42,333 nt of DNA from Desulfobacteraceae bacterium (GCA_003597945.1 QZJS01000017.1:1-42333); one strand, 5' to 3'; shown: positions 14,163 through 23,852, numbered from the stretch's first letter. Program-made: numbers and translations. Notes: generated by a model from the sequence alone, not told the origin.

Positions 14163-14987
14163 ATGAATCAACAGAAACAAATGGAACGCGTCCCCACGGT
14201 ACTGGCCATTGCCGGATCGGACCCGTCGGGCGGGGCCGGGATTCAGGCGGATCTGAAAACCTTTGCAACTTTGGGGGTCTACGGGGCCGCGGCCATTGCG
14301 GCCCTGACCGTGCAGAACACTCTGGAAGTGCGGGACGCCATGCCGGTACCGGCGGATTTTGTGGCCCAACAGGTGGATGCGGTGATCGCGGATATCCGGG
14401 TGGACGTGATCAAGCTCGGAATGCTTCCCAACGCCGATGTCTGCCGGGCCATCCTCCCCTATCTGGCGGGCCGCATGGTGGTCTGCGATCCGGTGATGGT
14501 CGCCACCAGCGGCGCCCGGCTCCTTGATCCGGCCGCCGTATCCGCCTTAACCGACCTGGTTATCGCCCATTCGACCTATATCACCCCCAATCTGCATGAG
14601 CTGTCGATTTTATGCGGCAAAGCCGTCACGGACCTGCGGACCGCCGGAATGGAGTTGCTGGGTCGGTTTGCCCGTCTTAAAGGTATCGTTCTCAAAGGCG
14701 GCCATGCGGACACCCATTCCGCCGAAGTCACCGATATCCTTTTGTATAGAAATGACACAGATCGCCAGATTCATGAACGCGTGGCCGTCCACCCCCGGTA
14801 TCGGACCAAAAACACCCACGGCACAGGCTGCACCCTCTCGTCGGCCTTTGCAGCCTATCTGGCCAAAAAAGAAGCGCCTGCCGACGCATTTTCCAAAGCC
14901 GTGGCCTATGTCAACCGGCTCATCGGACTGTCCGCGGATATCACCGTGGGCCACGGCAACGGCCCCCTCCTGCATCATCTCTTCTAA
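14163..14987 (+). CDS. thiD: Hydroxymethylpyrimidine/phosphomethylpyrimidine kinase
   Basis: 274 residues. AIAGSDPSGGAGIQADLKTF (residues 16-35) is the substrate-binding signature of ThiD; KLGMLPN, CDPVMVATSGARLL and the closing KNTHGTGCTLSSAFAAYLA with the catalytic Asp/Gly loop complete the ribokinase-type fold. It phosphorylates HMP to HMP-P and HMP-PP for thiamine synthesis in the cytoplasm. It is full length without the ThiE fusion found in some bacteria. No TPP riboswitch is visible in the 100 bases upstream. Other thiamine genes are not in the window. Confidence 0.92.
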   Translation: MNQQKQMERVPTVLAIAGSDPSGGAGIQADLKTFATLGVYGAAAIAALTVQNTLEVRDAMPVPADFVAQQVDAVIADIRVDVIKLGMLPNADVCRAILPYLAGRMVVCDPVMVATSGARLLDPAAVSALTDLVIAHSTYITPNLHELSILCGKAVTDLRTAGMELLGRFARLKGIVLKGGHADTHSAEVTDILLYRNDTDRQIHERVAVHPRYRTKNTHGTGCTLSSAFAAYLAKKEAPADAFSKAVAYVNRLIGLSADITVGHGNGPLLHHLF

Positions 14988-15117
14988 AAAGTGAAGGCAT
15001 TGTAAAAGCCCAACTTCTGCCTTGCATTGAAAAGGAATTTGAATCCGGTCCTTTTATGTGATAGTCCGCAATGGCATATGGCCGGCCCGCAAAATCTTAT
15101 TTGGAGAACATTTTGAA

Positions 15118-15918
15118 ATGATATTATTTGACAGCCACTGCCATCTCAATGACCCGGCGTACGCCAAAGACATGGTTGCGACGGTGAAACGGGCCGCGGA
15201 AGCCGGCGTGATATCGGTGATGGTGGTCGGCATTGATGAGGCCACATCGGGCCAGGCCGTGGCCATCGCCCGGGCCAACAAGACATATGCGGCCTCGGTG
15301 GGCGTGCATCCCCATGACGCCAAATCCTGTTCGGAAAAAACCCTCGCGGCCCTGGTCGATCTGGCAAAAGATCCGACAGTGCGGGCCTGGGGGGAAACCG
15401 GCCTGGATTTCAACCGCATGTTTTCCCCCAAAGAGATCCAGGAAAAATGGTTTGTCCGCCAACTGGAAATGGCCGATGAGCTGAACCTGCCCCTGATTTT
15501 CCATGAGCGGGATTCAGAGTGCCGGTTTATTGAGATCCTGTCGGACCGCTATAAAACGGCTGGGCGGGCCGGGGTGGTGCACTGCTTCAGCGGCACGCGG
15601 CATGATCTGGATGCCTGTTTGAATCTGGGACTTCATATCGGGATCACCGGCATCATCACCATTGCCTCCCGTGGAAAAAACCTTCGGGACATGGTGAAAA
15701 AGATCCCTGCCGACCGGCTCTTGGTGGAAACAGACGCGCCGTATCTGACCCCGGCGCCTGAGCGGAATCAGCATCGCCGCAACGAACCGGCTTTTGTCCG
15801 GTCCGTGCTGCTCAAACTCGCCGAAGTCAGAGGCGAAGATCCGAAAACACTGGCCGAGCAGATATGGCGCAACACCTGCCGGCTCTTTCGCATGGATATA
15901 AAGGAAACCGCATCATGA
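15118..15918 (+). CDS. tatD: TatD-family metal-dependent deoxyribonuclease
   Basis: 266 residues from ATG 15118 (GGAGAA upstream; the frame is open further but without a ribosome site). Metal ligands are in place: DSHCHL (His7, His9), Glu at GETGLDF (about residue 94), His in LIFHERDS, HCFSGT, and Asp in LVETDAPYL. TatD proteins are 3'-5' exonucleases acting on DNA and RNA ends in the cytoplasm. The stop overlaps the start of the YchF-like gene (ATGA), so the two are translationally coupled. Confidence 0.88.
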   Translation: MILFDSHCHLNDPAYAKDMVATVKRAAEAGVISVMVVGIDEATSGQAVAIARANKTYAASVGVHPHDAKSCSEKTLAALVDLAKDPTVRAWGETGLDFNRMFSPKEIQEKWFVRQLEMADELNLPLIFHERDSECRFIEILSDRYKTAGRAGVVHCFSGTRHDLDACLNLGLHIGITGIITIASRGKNLRDMVKKIPADRLLVETDAPYLTPAPERNQHRRNEPAFVRSVLLKLAEVRGEDPKTLAEQIWRNTCRLFRMDIKETAS

Positions 15919-16946
15919 AACTGGGAATCATCGGACTGGCCGGAAGCGGCAAAACCACGATATTTGAAGCCCTGACCCGGGATTTCGCGGGATCGGGCAA
16001 CAAGGCCGACACCCGGCTGGGCACCATCAAAGTCCCGGACGACCGGGTGGATGCCTTAAGCCGGATTTTTGCGCCCCAGAAAACCATTTTTGCCCAGGTG
16101 AGCTATTTTCTGCCGGGCAAGGGGGCTCAGAAAAAAGACGGCGGCAGGGACGAGAGCGCCTGGACCGCAGCTCGGGACGCGGACGCGCTGATCCATGTGG
16201 TGCGCAATTTCCGGCAGTTCGGCCTGGAAGATCCGAATCCGGCCGATGATTTCACCAGCCTGGACCAGGAGCTGATCATCGCCGATCTGATGGTGGTTGA
16301 AAAAAAACTGGAACGCATGGCTGCTGATTCCAAAAAAGCCCTGAAAAGCGATTCCGAAGAACGCCTTCTGCTGGAAGAATGCAAAGCCAGCCTGGATGCG
16401 GAAATCCCGTTGCGACGAGTCCCGCAACTGGCCGAGGCCCGGGTCCTGCGGGGATACGCGTTTTTGTCCGCCAAACCCATGCTGGTGCTGTTCAACAATA
16501 CTGACGACGACCAGACCGCCCCGGATGATCCGGTATTTGCTCATGATCCCCACATGGTGATCCGGGGTAAGATCGAACATGAACTGGCTCAGATGTCTAT
16601 AGAAGAAGCGGCAGAATTGCTTGTGGAATTTGACATCTCCGCGCCTGCAACGGACCGGGTCATCCGAAAATCCTATGATCTGCTCGGCCTGATTTCCTTT
16701 TTTACCGTGGGCGAGGATGAGGTCCGGGCATGGACCATTAAAAACGGCACGGTAGCCATCGATGCCGCGGAAGTGATTCATTCGGATCTGAAAAAAGGAT
16801 TCATCCGGGCCGAAGTGACCGGCTATGACGACTTCATGGCCGCCGGCTCCTTGGCCGAAGCCCGCAAGCGCGGAACGTTTCGCCTTGAAGGAAAAACCTA
16901 TGTGGTGGCCGACGGCGACATCATCACCATCCGCTTTAACATCTGA
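15915..16946 (+). CDS. Divergent YchF/Obg-like P-loop NTPase with C-terminal TGS-type domain
   Basis: 343 residues from ATG 15915 (AAGGAAA upstream). The P-loop GLAGSGKTT is at residues 7-15. The block LGTIKVPDDRVDALSRIFAPQKT matches the YchF segment that follows switch I, and the C-terminus (FFTVGEDEVRAWTIKNGTVA, and IIRAEVTGYDDF-type strands) is the DUF933/TGS domain. YchF binds ribosomes and hydrolyses ATP. Unlike canonical YchF (about 363 residues), this protein lacks the DIAGLVKGA switch-II segment: VSYFLPGKG stands there, so the DxxG is gone. The G4 region reads LVLFNNTDDD instead of the NxxE form. It is thus a paralogue with altered nucleotide handling, sometimes annotated as YchF or DUF933 protein. 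Coupled to tatD. Confidence 0.75.
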   Translation: MKLGIIGLAGSGKTTIFEALTRDFAGSGNKADTRLGTIKVPDDRVDALSRIFAPQKTIFAQVSYFLPGKGAQKKDGGRDESAWTAARDADALIHVVRNFRQFGLEDPNPADDFTSLDQELIIADLMVVEKKLERMAADSKKALKSDSEERLLLEECKASLDAEIPLRRVPQLAEARVLRGYAFLSAKPMLVLFNNTDDDQTAPDDPVFAHDPHMVIRGKIEHELAQMSIEEAAELLVEFDISAPATDRVIRKSYDLLGLISFFTVGEDEVRAWTIKNGTVAIDAAEVIHSDLKKGFIRAEVTGYDDFMAAGSLAEARKRGTFRLEGKTYVVADGDIITIRFNI

Positions 16947-16970
16947 CGGCGCTCGGCCCGCCGCTGTCGT

Positions 16971-17117
16971 TTAAATGCGTCGAGATGCGCCCCCTTCCTC
17001 GAGCCGTTCCTGCAAGGCCCTGTTGATGCGCGTTTGTCAGCCGCGCCCAGTTGCTTTGAAAGCATTCACGATTTCCTCGTCCAGTCGGATATTGACGTGA
17101 GTCTTGGTGGCAGCTTT
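16971..17117 (-). pseudogene. BrnA/CopG-type antitoxin remnant with an in-frame stop
   Basis: The minus-strand frame directly after the radical SAM stop reads KTHVNIRLDEEIVNAFKATGRG, then TGA (17037-17039), then QTRINRALQERLEE and ends at TAA 16971-16973. In BrnA antitoxins this segment reads GxGWQTRIN, so the TGA replaces the conserved Trp codon TGG by one base change. The N-terminal part of the antitoxin is also missing. It is a dead ribbon-helix-helix antitoxin with no BrnT toxin beside it. Confidence 0.65.
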
Positions 17118-18128
17118 TCAGGACACCCCGGGCGAAACCTCCTCTTTTAATAGGCAGCAGGCGATGCGGTATGCGGGAGAGCCGTCTTTGCGGTAGGTTA
17201 AATTGCCGGGCTGGATCAGTTTGTTCATGACGCAGCCCTCGGGGATGTTCAGTGCAAACAGATCGTTTTCGTTGATTTTCGGTGTGGGGATCAGCCGGCT
17301 GTCGGCAAATTCCAGGCAATGGAGGGGATGATCCTCGCACAGGGGGCACCGGTAGACCCGGCCGTTGGGAAAAATAAAAAAGTTTTCCGCCACCAGCCCC
17401 GCGCATTCAAAGGGTTCATCCGGGGCCAGAAAAACCTTGGGAAAGACCGTCGTGATGCCGAGTTCTGCTGTCCGGGCCGCGACATCCGGGATCAAGGAAA
17501 GCCAGGTATCCCGGTTTACCTGAATTTGCCCTTTTCCCGGCGCGGCGGATTTGCCGCGCATGCCGATGACCTGGATGAAAAACCGCTCAATGCCGAGATC
17601 CGCCAGAAGGGGCGGCATCCGGTCCAGGGCGGCGATATTTTCCGCGCTCACCGTATAAATCAGGCTGGTGTGAAAGCCCCGTGCTTTCGCGGCCCGGATT
17701 CCCGCCGTGCAGGCCGCAAAGCTTCCCTTTCCCCGGATGGGGTCGTTGATTTCCGGCGTGGGGCCGTCTAAGCTGAAGCTGAAAAAATCAACATCCTCGG
17801 GCGTTACTTTTTTAATGATATCATGAAACAGATACCCGTTGGTATCGATGGTGACCGAGGCGTATCCGAGGCGTCGGGCCTCGGCAACAATGGCGGCCAG
17901 ATCCGGATGAAGGGTCGGCTCCCCCCCCAGCAGGACCAGGTTGGCGGGCCTTGACGGGACCACAAAGGCCGCCAGCCATGCGGCAATCGTCTCTAAAGCA
18001 AGAGTGCGGTCGCCGTGCTGGGCGGGGTTGATATAGCAGTGGCGGCAGCTCAGATTGCAGCGGGTGAGAATATGAAAAAAAACATTGATTGCGTTTTTGG
18101 AAAAGGAAACGGTTTGGGGCATCAACAT
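17118..18128 (-). CDS. Radical SAM protein with SPASM/twitch-like C-terminus
   Basis: 336 residues. CNLSCRHC (Cys24, Cys28, Cys31) binds the SAM-coordinating 4Fe-4S cluster; LVLLGGEPTLHPD (residues 64-76) is the GGE motif that holds SAM methionine; SFSLDGPTPEINDPIRG follows. The C-terminal third has extra Cys residues (FECAGL, YRCPLCEDHPLHC, GCVMNKL, ACCLL), the layout of an auxiliary-cluster SPASM or twitch domain. Such enzymes modify peptides or proteins or mature enzymes, but no precursor peptide is apparent nearby. It lies 46 bases downstream of the cyclic-nucleotide-binding gene on the same strand. The start could also be ATG 18122. Its TGA abuts the BrnA remnant in frame, which raises the chance that the very end was altered. 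Confidence 0.8.
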   Translation of the reverse strand: MLMPQTVSFSKNAINVFFHILTRCNLSCRHCYINPAQHGDRTLALETIAAWLAAFVVPSRPANLVLLGGEPTLHPDLAAIVAEARRLGYASVTIDTNGYLFHDIIKKVTPEDVDFFSFSLDGPTPEINDPIRGKGSFAACTAGIRAAKARGFHTSLIYTVSAENIAALDRMPPLLADLGIERFFIQVIGMRGKSAAPGKGQIQVNRDTWLSLIPDVAARTAELGITTVFPKVFLAPDEPFECAGLVAENFFIFPNGRVYRCPLCEDHPLHCLEFADSRLIPTPKINENDLFALNIPEGCVMNKLIQPGNLTYRKDGSPAYRIACCLLKEEVSPGVS

Positions 18129-18174
18129 GATGATAGCGGATCAGAGCGTCGGATTTTTCCTCCGGCACTATGGA

Positions 18175-18693
18175 TTAAGGTAGCAACTGCTTGATCGCCT
18201 CGGCCTCTTGCTTGGCCCTGATCAGCTCCTCGTTGGTGGCCCGCAGGCGGATGGACATGTATTCGGCAAATATCCGATAAAGCAGCAGGAGAAAATCAAG
18301 CCGTTCGTCGCGCTCCTCGGTGGTGGCGGTCTCCAGTCTTCCTTTGGCCGAGGTGTCCACCCCCAGGGCCACGGTTTTGCCCACGGCATACACGGAGGCT
18401 GAACGCGTCTGCGCATCGATGATGCGCATCTCACCGAAAATCTCGCCGATCTGGCTGATTTCCGAGATCAGGACATTGTTTTTAGTGATCCGGATCCGGC
18501 CGGCCAGCAGAAAATAGAGCCAGGGATCTTCATCCCCTTCCCGGATGATCAGCTCGCCGTTGTCGTATTCCCGGATCTTGCTGAGCCGGAGCAGTTTGGC
18601 CAGATTCCGGGTTTCAAAATCCTTTAGCCCCGGGATCGCCAGCAGCCGTTGTATATTTTGAACATTATCCTTTAAATACTTTGATTCGATCAT
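18175..18693 (-). CDS. Cyclic-nucleotide-binding-domain protein without DNA-binding domain
   Basis: 172 residues from ATG 18693 (GGGGG upstream); a start at 18738 would add 15 residues without a better ribosome site. Residues about 20-125 form a CRP-like cNMP-binding beta-roll: LSKIREYDNGELIIREGDEDPWLYFLLAGRIRI, then IGEIFGEMRIIDAQTRSASVYA. The GE of the phosphate-binding cassette is present (GEMRI), but the following R-S-A is only partly conserved. The C-terminal 45 residues are helical and Glu/Arg-rich; there is no helix-turn-helix, so it is a sensor subunit rather than a CRP-type regulator. It is probably co-transcribed with the radical SAM gene. Confidence 0.75.
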   Translation of the reverse strand: MIESKYLKDNVQNIQRLLAIPGLKDFETRNLAKLLRLSKIREYDNGELIIREGDEDPWLYFLLAGRIRITKNNVLISEISQIGEIFGEMRIIDAQTRSASVYAVGKTVALGVDTSAKGRLETATTEERDERLDFLLLLYRIFAEYMSIRLRATNEELIRAKQEAEAIKQLLP

Positions 18694-18799
18694 GGAGCCC
18701 CCATATTTAAGGATAAATCCATAAAACATTCCATACATACATCATGCCGCAGGCATTTGCCAAGAAAAAAAGCGGTTATGGCGAGAATACGATGGGCGG

Positions 18800-20242
18800 T
18801 CATCCGGATGCCGACTCTGCATCCTCGAGGCAGGTTTTTGATACATGATCGTCGAATGCCACCGGGTAAACACCGTCAAAGCAGGCCTTGCAGAAATAAT
18901 TGTCGTCGGCGTCCACGCCGGTGGAAGCCAGAAGGCCGTCCAGGCTGAGATAGTGGAGGGAGTCGAGGTGCAGATAATCCTTTAATTCTTCAACGGTTTT
19001 TGATGCGGCGATCAGTTCTCCCCGGGTGGAAAAATCAATGCCGTAATGGCAGGGAAACCGGTGGGGCGGACAACTGATCCGCATGTGAATCTTCTTGACG
19101 CCCAGCTCCCTGAGGGCCTTGATCCGGGTTTTGGCGGTGGTTCCCCGGATGATGGAATCCTCGATGATGATGATTTCTTTTCCCGCCAGCAGTTCCTTGA
19201 CGGGGTTGAGCTTCATCCGCACACCGAAATCCCGCATGCTCTGGGTGGGCTGGATAAATGTCCGGCCCACGTAATGATTGCGGATCATGGCCAGATCATA
19301 GGGGATTTTTGATGCCTCGGCGTATCCCAGGGCCGCGTAGTTGCCGGAATCGGGAAAGGGCATCACCAGGTCGGCGTTTACCGGCGCTTCGGTCGCCAGG
19401 CGCCGGCCGTGGTCCTTTCGCGTGAGGTAAACGTTTTTACCGAAAATCGAGCTGTCGGGCCGGGCGAAATAGATGAGTTCAAAAATGCAGCAGGCGGGCC
19501 GGACCGGCGGGTGCGGGTGGATGCTTTTCAATCCCTCTTCGTTGATGATCAGGATTTCACCGGGGGCCAGCTCCCGGACAAATTCCGCCTGGACCAGGTC
19601 AAGGGCGCAGGTTTCCGACGCCAGCACATAATTTCCGTTGTGCAGCTTTCCCAGGCAGAGGGGCCGGAAGCCGTAAGGATCCCTGATCCCGACGATCTCG
19701 CCCCGGCTGGTGAGCATCACAAATGAATACGCTCCCTTGAGCATTTTTACCGCATTGACCAGGCCGTGTTCAAAACCATGTTTCAGGTTCCGGACGAACA
19801 AGTGGAGAAAAATTTCGCTGTCCATGGTGCACTGGAAGATGGCGCCTTCTTCCTCCAGTTCTTTTTTAAGGATATGGGCGTTGACCAGGTTGCCGTTATG
19901 GGCCACGCCGTAGGATTTGCCGCCGTGGTGGATGACAAAGGGCTGGGCGTTTAGCAGGACCGAATCCCCGGTGGTGGAATACCGCACATGGCCGATGGCG
20001 CTGCACGTGCCGGAAAGGGCTTCCATGTGGGTGTCGTCGAACACCTCGTGCACCAGCCCCATTCCCTTGTAAAAATGGATTTTCCGGTCCCTGACAATGG
20101 CGATGCCGGCGCTTTCCTGGCCCCGGTGCTGCAAGGCGTAAAGCCCGAAATAGGTCAGCCGGGCCGCTTCGGGATGATTGTAGATTCCGAAGACGCCGCA
20201 GGCTTCCCGGGGTCTTGTATCCGTTTCACAGATATATTCCAT
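18800..20242 (-). CDS. purF: Amidophosphoribosyltransferase
   Basis: 480 residues. After a 14-residue propeptide the catalytic Cys15 stands in ACGVFGIYNH; the N-terminal Ntn glutaminase continues with LQHRGQESAGIA, HVRYSTTG and AHNGNLVN. The phosphoribosyltransferase half carries the PRPP loop IIIIEDSIIRGTTAKT (residues about 346-361). Cysteines in RPACCIFEL, CPPHRFPCHYG and FCKACFDG fit the 4Fe-4S cluster of the Bacillus-type enzyme. It makes 5-phosphoribosylamine from PRPP and glutamine, the first step of purine synthesis. It lies 253 bases after carB on the same strand, with a long palindrome between. The ribosome site is weak. Confidence 0.95.
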   Translation of the reverse strand: MEYICETDTRPREACGVFGIYNHPEAARLTYFGLYALQHRGQESAGIAIVRDRKIHFYKGMGLVHEVFDDTHMEALSGTCSAIGHVRYSTTGDSVLLNAQPFVIHHGGKSYGVAHNGNLVNAHILKKELEEEGAIFQCTMDSEIFLHLFVRNLKHGFEHGLVNAVKMLKGAYSFVMLTSRGEIVGIRDPYGFRPLCLGKLHNGNYVLASETCALDLVQAEFVRELAPGEILIINEEGLKSIHPHPPVRPACCIFELIYFARPDSSIFGKNVYLTRKDHGRRLATEAPVNADLVMPFPDSGNYAALGYAEASKIPYDLAMIRNHYVGRTFIQPTQSMRDFGVRMKLNPVKELLAGKEIIIIEDSIIRGTTAKTRIKALRELGVKKIHMRISCPPHRFPCHYGIDFSTRGELIAASKTVEELKDYLHLDSLHYLSLDGLLASTGVDADDNYFCKACFDGVYPVAFDDHVSKTCLEDAESASG

Positions 20243-20302
20243 AATTATATCCCATTGATAATAAAGAGGATAGACAGATTCACTTGCAAAATGTCAGTTT
20301 TA

Positions 20303-20490
20303 GACGCAATGGTAACAAGTTGATTTTGAGTGAGATCGTGGATTTCGGGGAGAAAAGTGATTTTCACGGATGCGTTGAGAATGGCAAACTGTTTGAGGCG
20401 CTTGCGCCGAGTTTTTGCCATTCAGCATCTGCGAAAATCGCGCCCCGAAAGACTCTCGAAGCGAAAAATCCGACTTGTTATCATTGCATC
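20303..20490. repeat. 188-base imperfect palindrome between carB and purF (element E1)
   Basis: The ends GACGCAATGGTAACAAGT (20303-20320) and ACTTGTTATCATTGCATC (20473-20490) are inverted copies with two mismatches. Pairing continues, with gaps, to the centre GGCGCTTGCGCC (20398-20409). Near the centre GAATGGCAAA and TTTTTGCCATTC are again complementary. The left and right arms differ enough to be told apart (arm A: TTGATTTTGAGTGAGATCG; arm B inverted: CGATTTTCGC..., TTTTTCGCTTCGAG). E2 carries the same two arms in opposite order. Confidence 0.7.
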
Positions 20491-20495
20491 ATTAT

Positions 20496-23400
20496 CTATT
20501 TTCCATAATAATCCTGTATCGGCGTCACGGACAGGGCTTTTTCCCGGATGGCCGCGATGCCCCGGCACATGGCGCTGGCGCCGGCAATGGTGGTGGCATA
20601 GGGAACCCCGAACTTGATGGCGGCCCGCCGGATCAGGTAACCGTCTTTGCGGGTGGCGTCACCGGTGCCGGTGTTGATGACGATCTGGATCTGCCGGTTG
20701 GTGATGGCGTCCACTACATGGGGCCGGCCGGCTGAAACCTTGTTGATCAACGTGTTGTTAATTCCGTGGCCCGTGAAAAATTCCGATGTTCCCCGGGTAG
20801 CCATAATGGAAAACCCCAGATCGGAAAACGCCTTTGCCGCGTTCAGCACCGCGGACTTGTCCTCATCCCGCACGCTGATGAACACCACTCCCTCGGTGGG
20901 AAGCTTCTGGCCGGCCCCGAGCTGAGCCTTGGCATAGGCCCGGCCGAACCCGTCGTCTACGCCCATGACCTCGCCGGTGGATTTCATCTCCGGCCCCAGC
21001 AGCACGTCCACGCCCGGAAACCGGTCAAAGGGCAGGACCGCTTCCTTCACGGAAATATGCCTGGGAACGACCTCTTTGGTAAAACCGAGTTCCGCCAGGG
21101 TGTTGCCCGCCATCACTTTGGTGGCGATCTTGGCCAGGGGGATTCCCGTGGCCTTGCTGACAAAGGGAACGGTGCGGGAGGCCCGGGGGTTGACCTCCAG
21201 CACATAAAGCCGGCCATTCTTGACGGCATACTGGACGTTCATCAGGCCGATGACGTTAAGTTCGGCGGCCATGGCCCGGGTGGCGTCCATGATGGCGGAA
21301 ATGACTTCGGGTTTCAGGCTGTGGGGCGGCAGCACGCAGGCCGAATCCCCGGAATGCACGCCCGCGGCCTCGATATGCTCCATGATGCCGCCGATGACCG
21401 TTATCCGGCCGTCGGATACGGCGTCCACGTCCACTTCAACGGCATCTTCTAAAAATTTGTCGATGAGCACCGGATGATCCGGTGATGCCTGCATGGCCAG
21501 GCGGGTGAAATTTTCAAGGGATTGGTTGTCGTAGACGATTTTCATGGCCCGGCCCCCCAGCACATACGATGGCCGGACGATCACCGGAAATCCGATGTCG
21601 GCGGCCACCCGGACGGCTTCGGCCACGGTTTGGGCCGTACCGTTGGGGGGTTGGAACAGCCCGAGTTTGTTGAGCATGGCCTGAAACAGCTTGCGGTCTT
21701 CCGCTTTGGCGATATTGTCTGGATGGGTGCCGATGATGGGCACGCCCGCGGCCAGCAGGTTCATGGCCAGGTTCAACGGCGTCTGGCCCCCGAACTGCAC
21801 GATGACCCCGTCGGGCTTTTCGGTTTCCACGATATGGAGTACGTCCTCGTGGGTCAGGGGTTCGAAATAGAGCTTGTCGGAAGTGTCGTAATCCGTGCTG
21901 ACGGTTTCCGGGTTGCTGTTGACCATGATGCTTTCGATGCCCAGCTCCCGCAGGGCAAAAGACGCATGCACGCAGCAGTAGTCAAATTCGATTCCCTGGC
22001 CGATGCGGTTGGGCCCGCCGCCTAAGATCATGATTTTTTGGCGATCCGATACCCGGGCTTCGTTTTCGGTCTCATAGGTGGAATAATAATACGGGGTGGC
22101 GGCCTCAAATTCCGCCGCGCAGGTATCCACAAGCTTGTAAACCGGCCTAATGTTTTCCTTTTGGCGCATCCGCCGCACCGCTTCGGGGTCCGTGCCGGTA
22201 AGATGGGCGATCTGGACATCCGAAAATCCGCAGATTTTGGCCTCTTTAAGAAAGGCGGCATCCATATCGCCTTTGCTCCTGCGGGCGGCAATAGCCTGTT
22301 CCATGTCCACGATCTGCTTCATCTGGTGCAGAAACCAGGGATCGATCCCGGTCAGGCCGTAGATGGCGTCAACCGACATGCCGGAAAGCAGGGCGTATCG
22401 CAGATAAAAAATCCGTTTGGAGGTCGGCTTGGCCAGAAATTTTTCGATTTCCGCGGTCGGCGGCAGGTCGGTCCCGCCGTCGGGATTGTCCTTTCCATCG
22501 GCTCCGAAGCCGAATCGTCCGATCTCAAGGGACCGCAGCCCTTTCTGCAGGGCTTCCTTGAACGTCCGGCCGATGGCCATGGTTTCGCCCACGGACCGCA
22601 TGGCCGTGGTGAGCACATCCTCGGCGTCGGGAAATTTTTCAAAGGTCCACCGGGGGATTTTCACCACGCAGTAATCCAGGGCCGGTTCAAAGGACGCTAC
22701 GGTTTCGCCGGTGATATCATTGGGCAGCTCATCTAAAGTATATCCCACGGCCAGCTTGGCCGCGATCTTGGCGATGGGAAACCCCGTGGCCTTGGATGCC
22801 AGGGCCGAGCTCCGGGATACCCGGGGGTTCATCTCCACGATGATCATCTCGCCGTTTTCCGGGTTGACGGCAAACTGCACGTTGGAGCCGCCGGTATCCA
22901 CGCCAATTTCGCGTAAAATGGCGATGGCGGCGTTTCGCATGACCTGGTATTCCCGGTCGGTGAGGGTCTGGGCCGGGGCCACGGTGATGCTGTCGCCGGT
23001 GTGGACCCCCATGGGATCGATGTTTTCAATGGAGCAGACGATCACCACGTTGTCGTTTTTGTCCCGCATGACCTCGAGTTCGTATTCCTTCCATCCCAGC
23101 ACCGATTCTTCTATCATCACCTGATGGATCATGCTGGCATCCATGCCGGAATTGGCCAGAACTTCAAGGTCTTCCGGGTTATAGGCAATGCCGCCGCCGG
23201 TGCCGCCCAGGGTGAATGCCGGCCGGATGATGATGGGAAACCCGAGCTCAGCGGCGATTTGCCGGGCCTGGTCCATGTCTGTCGCAATCCCGCTTTTCGG
23301 AACGCGCAGGCCGATTTTTTCCATGGCCTTGCGGAACAGATCCCGGTCCTCGGCCTTCCGGATGGAGGCCAGGTTGGCGCCGATCATCTCCACGCCGAAT

Positions 23401-23729
23401 CGTTCCAGGACCCCGGATTCGGCCAGGGCCACGGCGGTATTGAGCCCGGTCTGGCCTCCCAGGGTCGGCAGCAGGGCGTCGGGCCGCTCTTTTTCAATGA
23501 TCATGGCTGCGGTGGCGGGGGTGACCGGCTCGATATAGGTGGCATCGGCCATTTCCGGATCGGTCATGATGGTGGCGGGATTGCTGTTGACCAGGATCAC
23601 CTCGTATCCCTCTTCCCGGAGGGCCTTGCACGCCTGGGTCCCGGAATAGTCGAATTCGCACGCCTGGCTGATGATAATGGGCCCGGCGCCGATGATCATG
23701 ATCTTTCTTATGTCGGTTCGTTTCGGCAT
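20496..23729 (-). CDS. carB: Carbamoyl-phosphate synthase large subunit
   Basis: 1077 residues, the normal length. Two ATP-grasp halves: the carboxyphosphate half (residues 1-400, with [43 protein letters not shown]) and the carbamate half (about 550-935, with [39 protein letters not shown]). The C-terminal 140 residues ([24 protein letters not shown]) form the allosteric MGS-like domain. With CarA it makes carbamoyl phosphate for pyrimidines and arginine. carA lies upstream on the same strand but is separated by 387 bases containing two palindromes, which is unusual for car operons. Confidence 0.97.
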   Translation of the reverse strand: MPKRTDIRKIMIIGAGPIIISQACEFDYSGTQACKALREEGYEVILVNSNPATIMTDPEMADATYIEPVTPATAAMIIEKERPDALLPTLGGQTGLNTAVALAESGVLERFGVEMIGANLASIRKAEDRDLFRKAMEKIGLRVPKSGIATDMDQARQIAAELGFPIIIRPAFTLGGTGGGIAYNPEDLEVLANSGMDASMIHQVMIEESVLGWKEYELEVMRDKNDNVVIVCSIENIDPMGVHTGDSITVAPAQTLTDREYQVMRNAAIAILREIGVDTGGSNVQFAVNPENGEMIIVEMNPRVSRSSALASKATGFPIAKIAAKLAVGYTLDELPNDITGETVASFEPALDYCVVKIPRWTFEKFPDAEDVLTTAMRSVGETMAIGRTFKEALQKGLRSLEIGRFGFGADGKDNPDGGTDLPPTAEIEKFLAKPTSKRIFYLRYALLSGMSVDAIYGLTGIDPWFLHQMKQIVDMEQAIAARRSKGDMDAAFLKEAKICGFSDVQIAHLTGTDPEAVRRMRQKENIRPVYKLVDTCAAEFEAATPYYYSTYETENEARVSDRQKIMILGGGPNRIGQGIEFDYCCVHASFALRELGIESIMVNSNPETVSTDYDTSDKLYFEPLTHEDVLHIVETEKPDGVIVQFGGQTPLNLAMNLLAAGVPIIGTHPDNIAKAEDRKLFQAMLNKLGLFQPPNGTAQTVAEAVRVAADIGFPVIVRPSYVLGGRAMKIVYDNQSLENFTRLAMQASPDHPVLIDKFLEDAVEVDVDAVSDGRITVIGGIMEHIEAAGVHSGDSACVLPPHSLKPEVISAIMDATRAMAAELNVIGLMNVQYAVKNGRLYVLEVNPRASRTVPFVSKATGIPLAKIATKVMAGNTLAELGFTKEVVPRHISVKEAVLPFDRFPGVDVLLGPEMKSTGEVMGVDDGFGRAYAKAQLGAGQKLPTEGVVFISVRDEDKSAVLNAAKAFSDLGFSIMATRGTSEFFTGHGINNTLINKVSAGRPHVVDAITNRQIQIVINTGTGDATRKDGYLIRRAAIKFGVPYATTIAGASAMCRGIAAIREKALSVTPIQDYYGK

Positions 23730-23757
23730 TGATTTTTATTACCTGTCATTACGGGTA

Positions 23758-23852
23758 GCGTTGTAACCAATCGAATTTTTCGCTTTGAGCGTCTTTCAGG
23801 GCTTTTCCGCCCGAAATCAACGATTTCATTCAAAATTAAATTATTACAACGC
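23758..23852. repeat. 95-base imperfect palindrome between carA and carB (element E2)
   Basis: GCGTTGTAA (23758-23766) and TTACAACGC (23844-23852) are perfect inverted ends; the centre is GGGC-TTTTCC-GCCC near 23805. The left arm (TCGAATTTTTCGCTTTGAG, then GTCTTTCAGGGC) matches the inverted right arm of E1, and the right arm, inverted, reads TTTAATTTTGAATGAAATCG, matching the left arm of E1. Same family, shorter, arms in swapped order. Confidence 0.65.

Noticed and set aside
22038-22736. Several 200-plus-residue plus-strand frames opposite carB (also 20766-21452 and 23001-23732)
   Set aside because: Antisense shadows of a GC-rich conserved gene; no recognisable domains.
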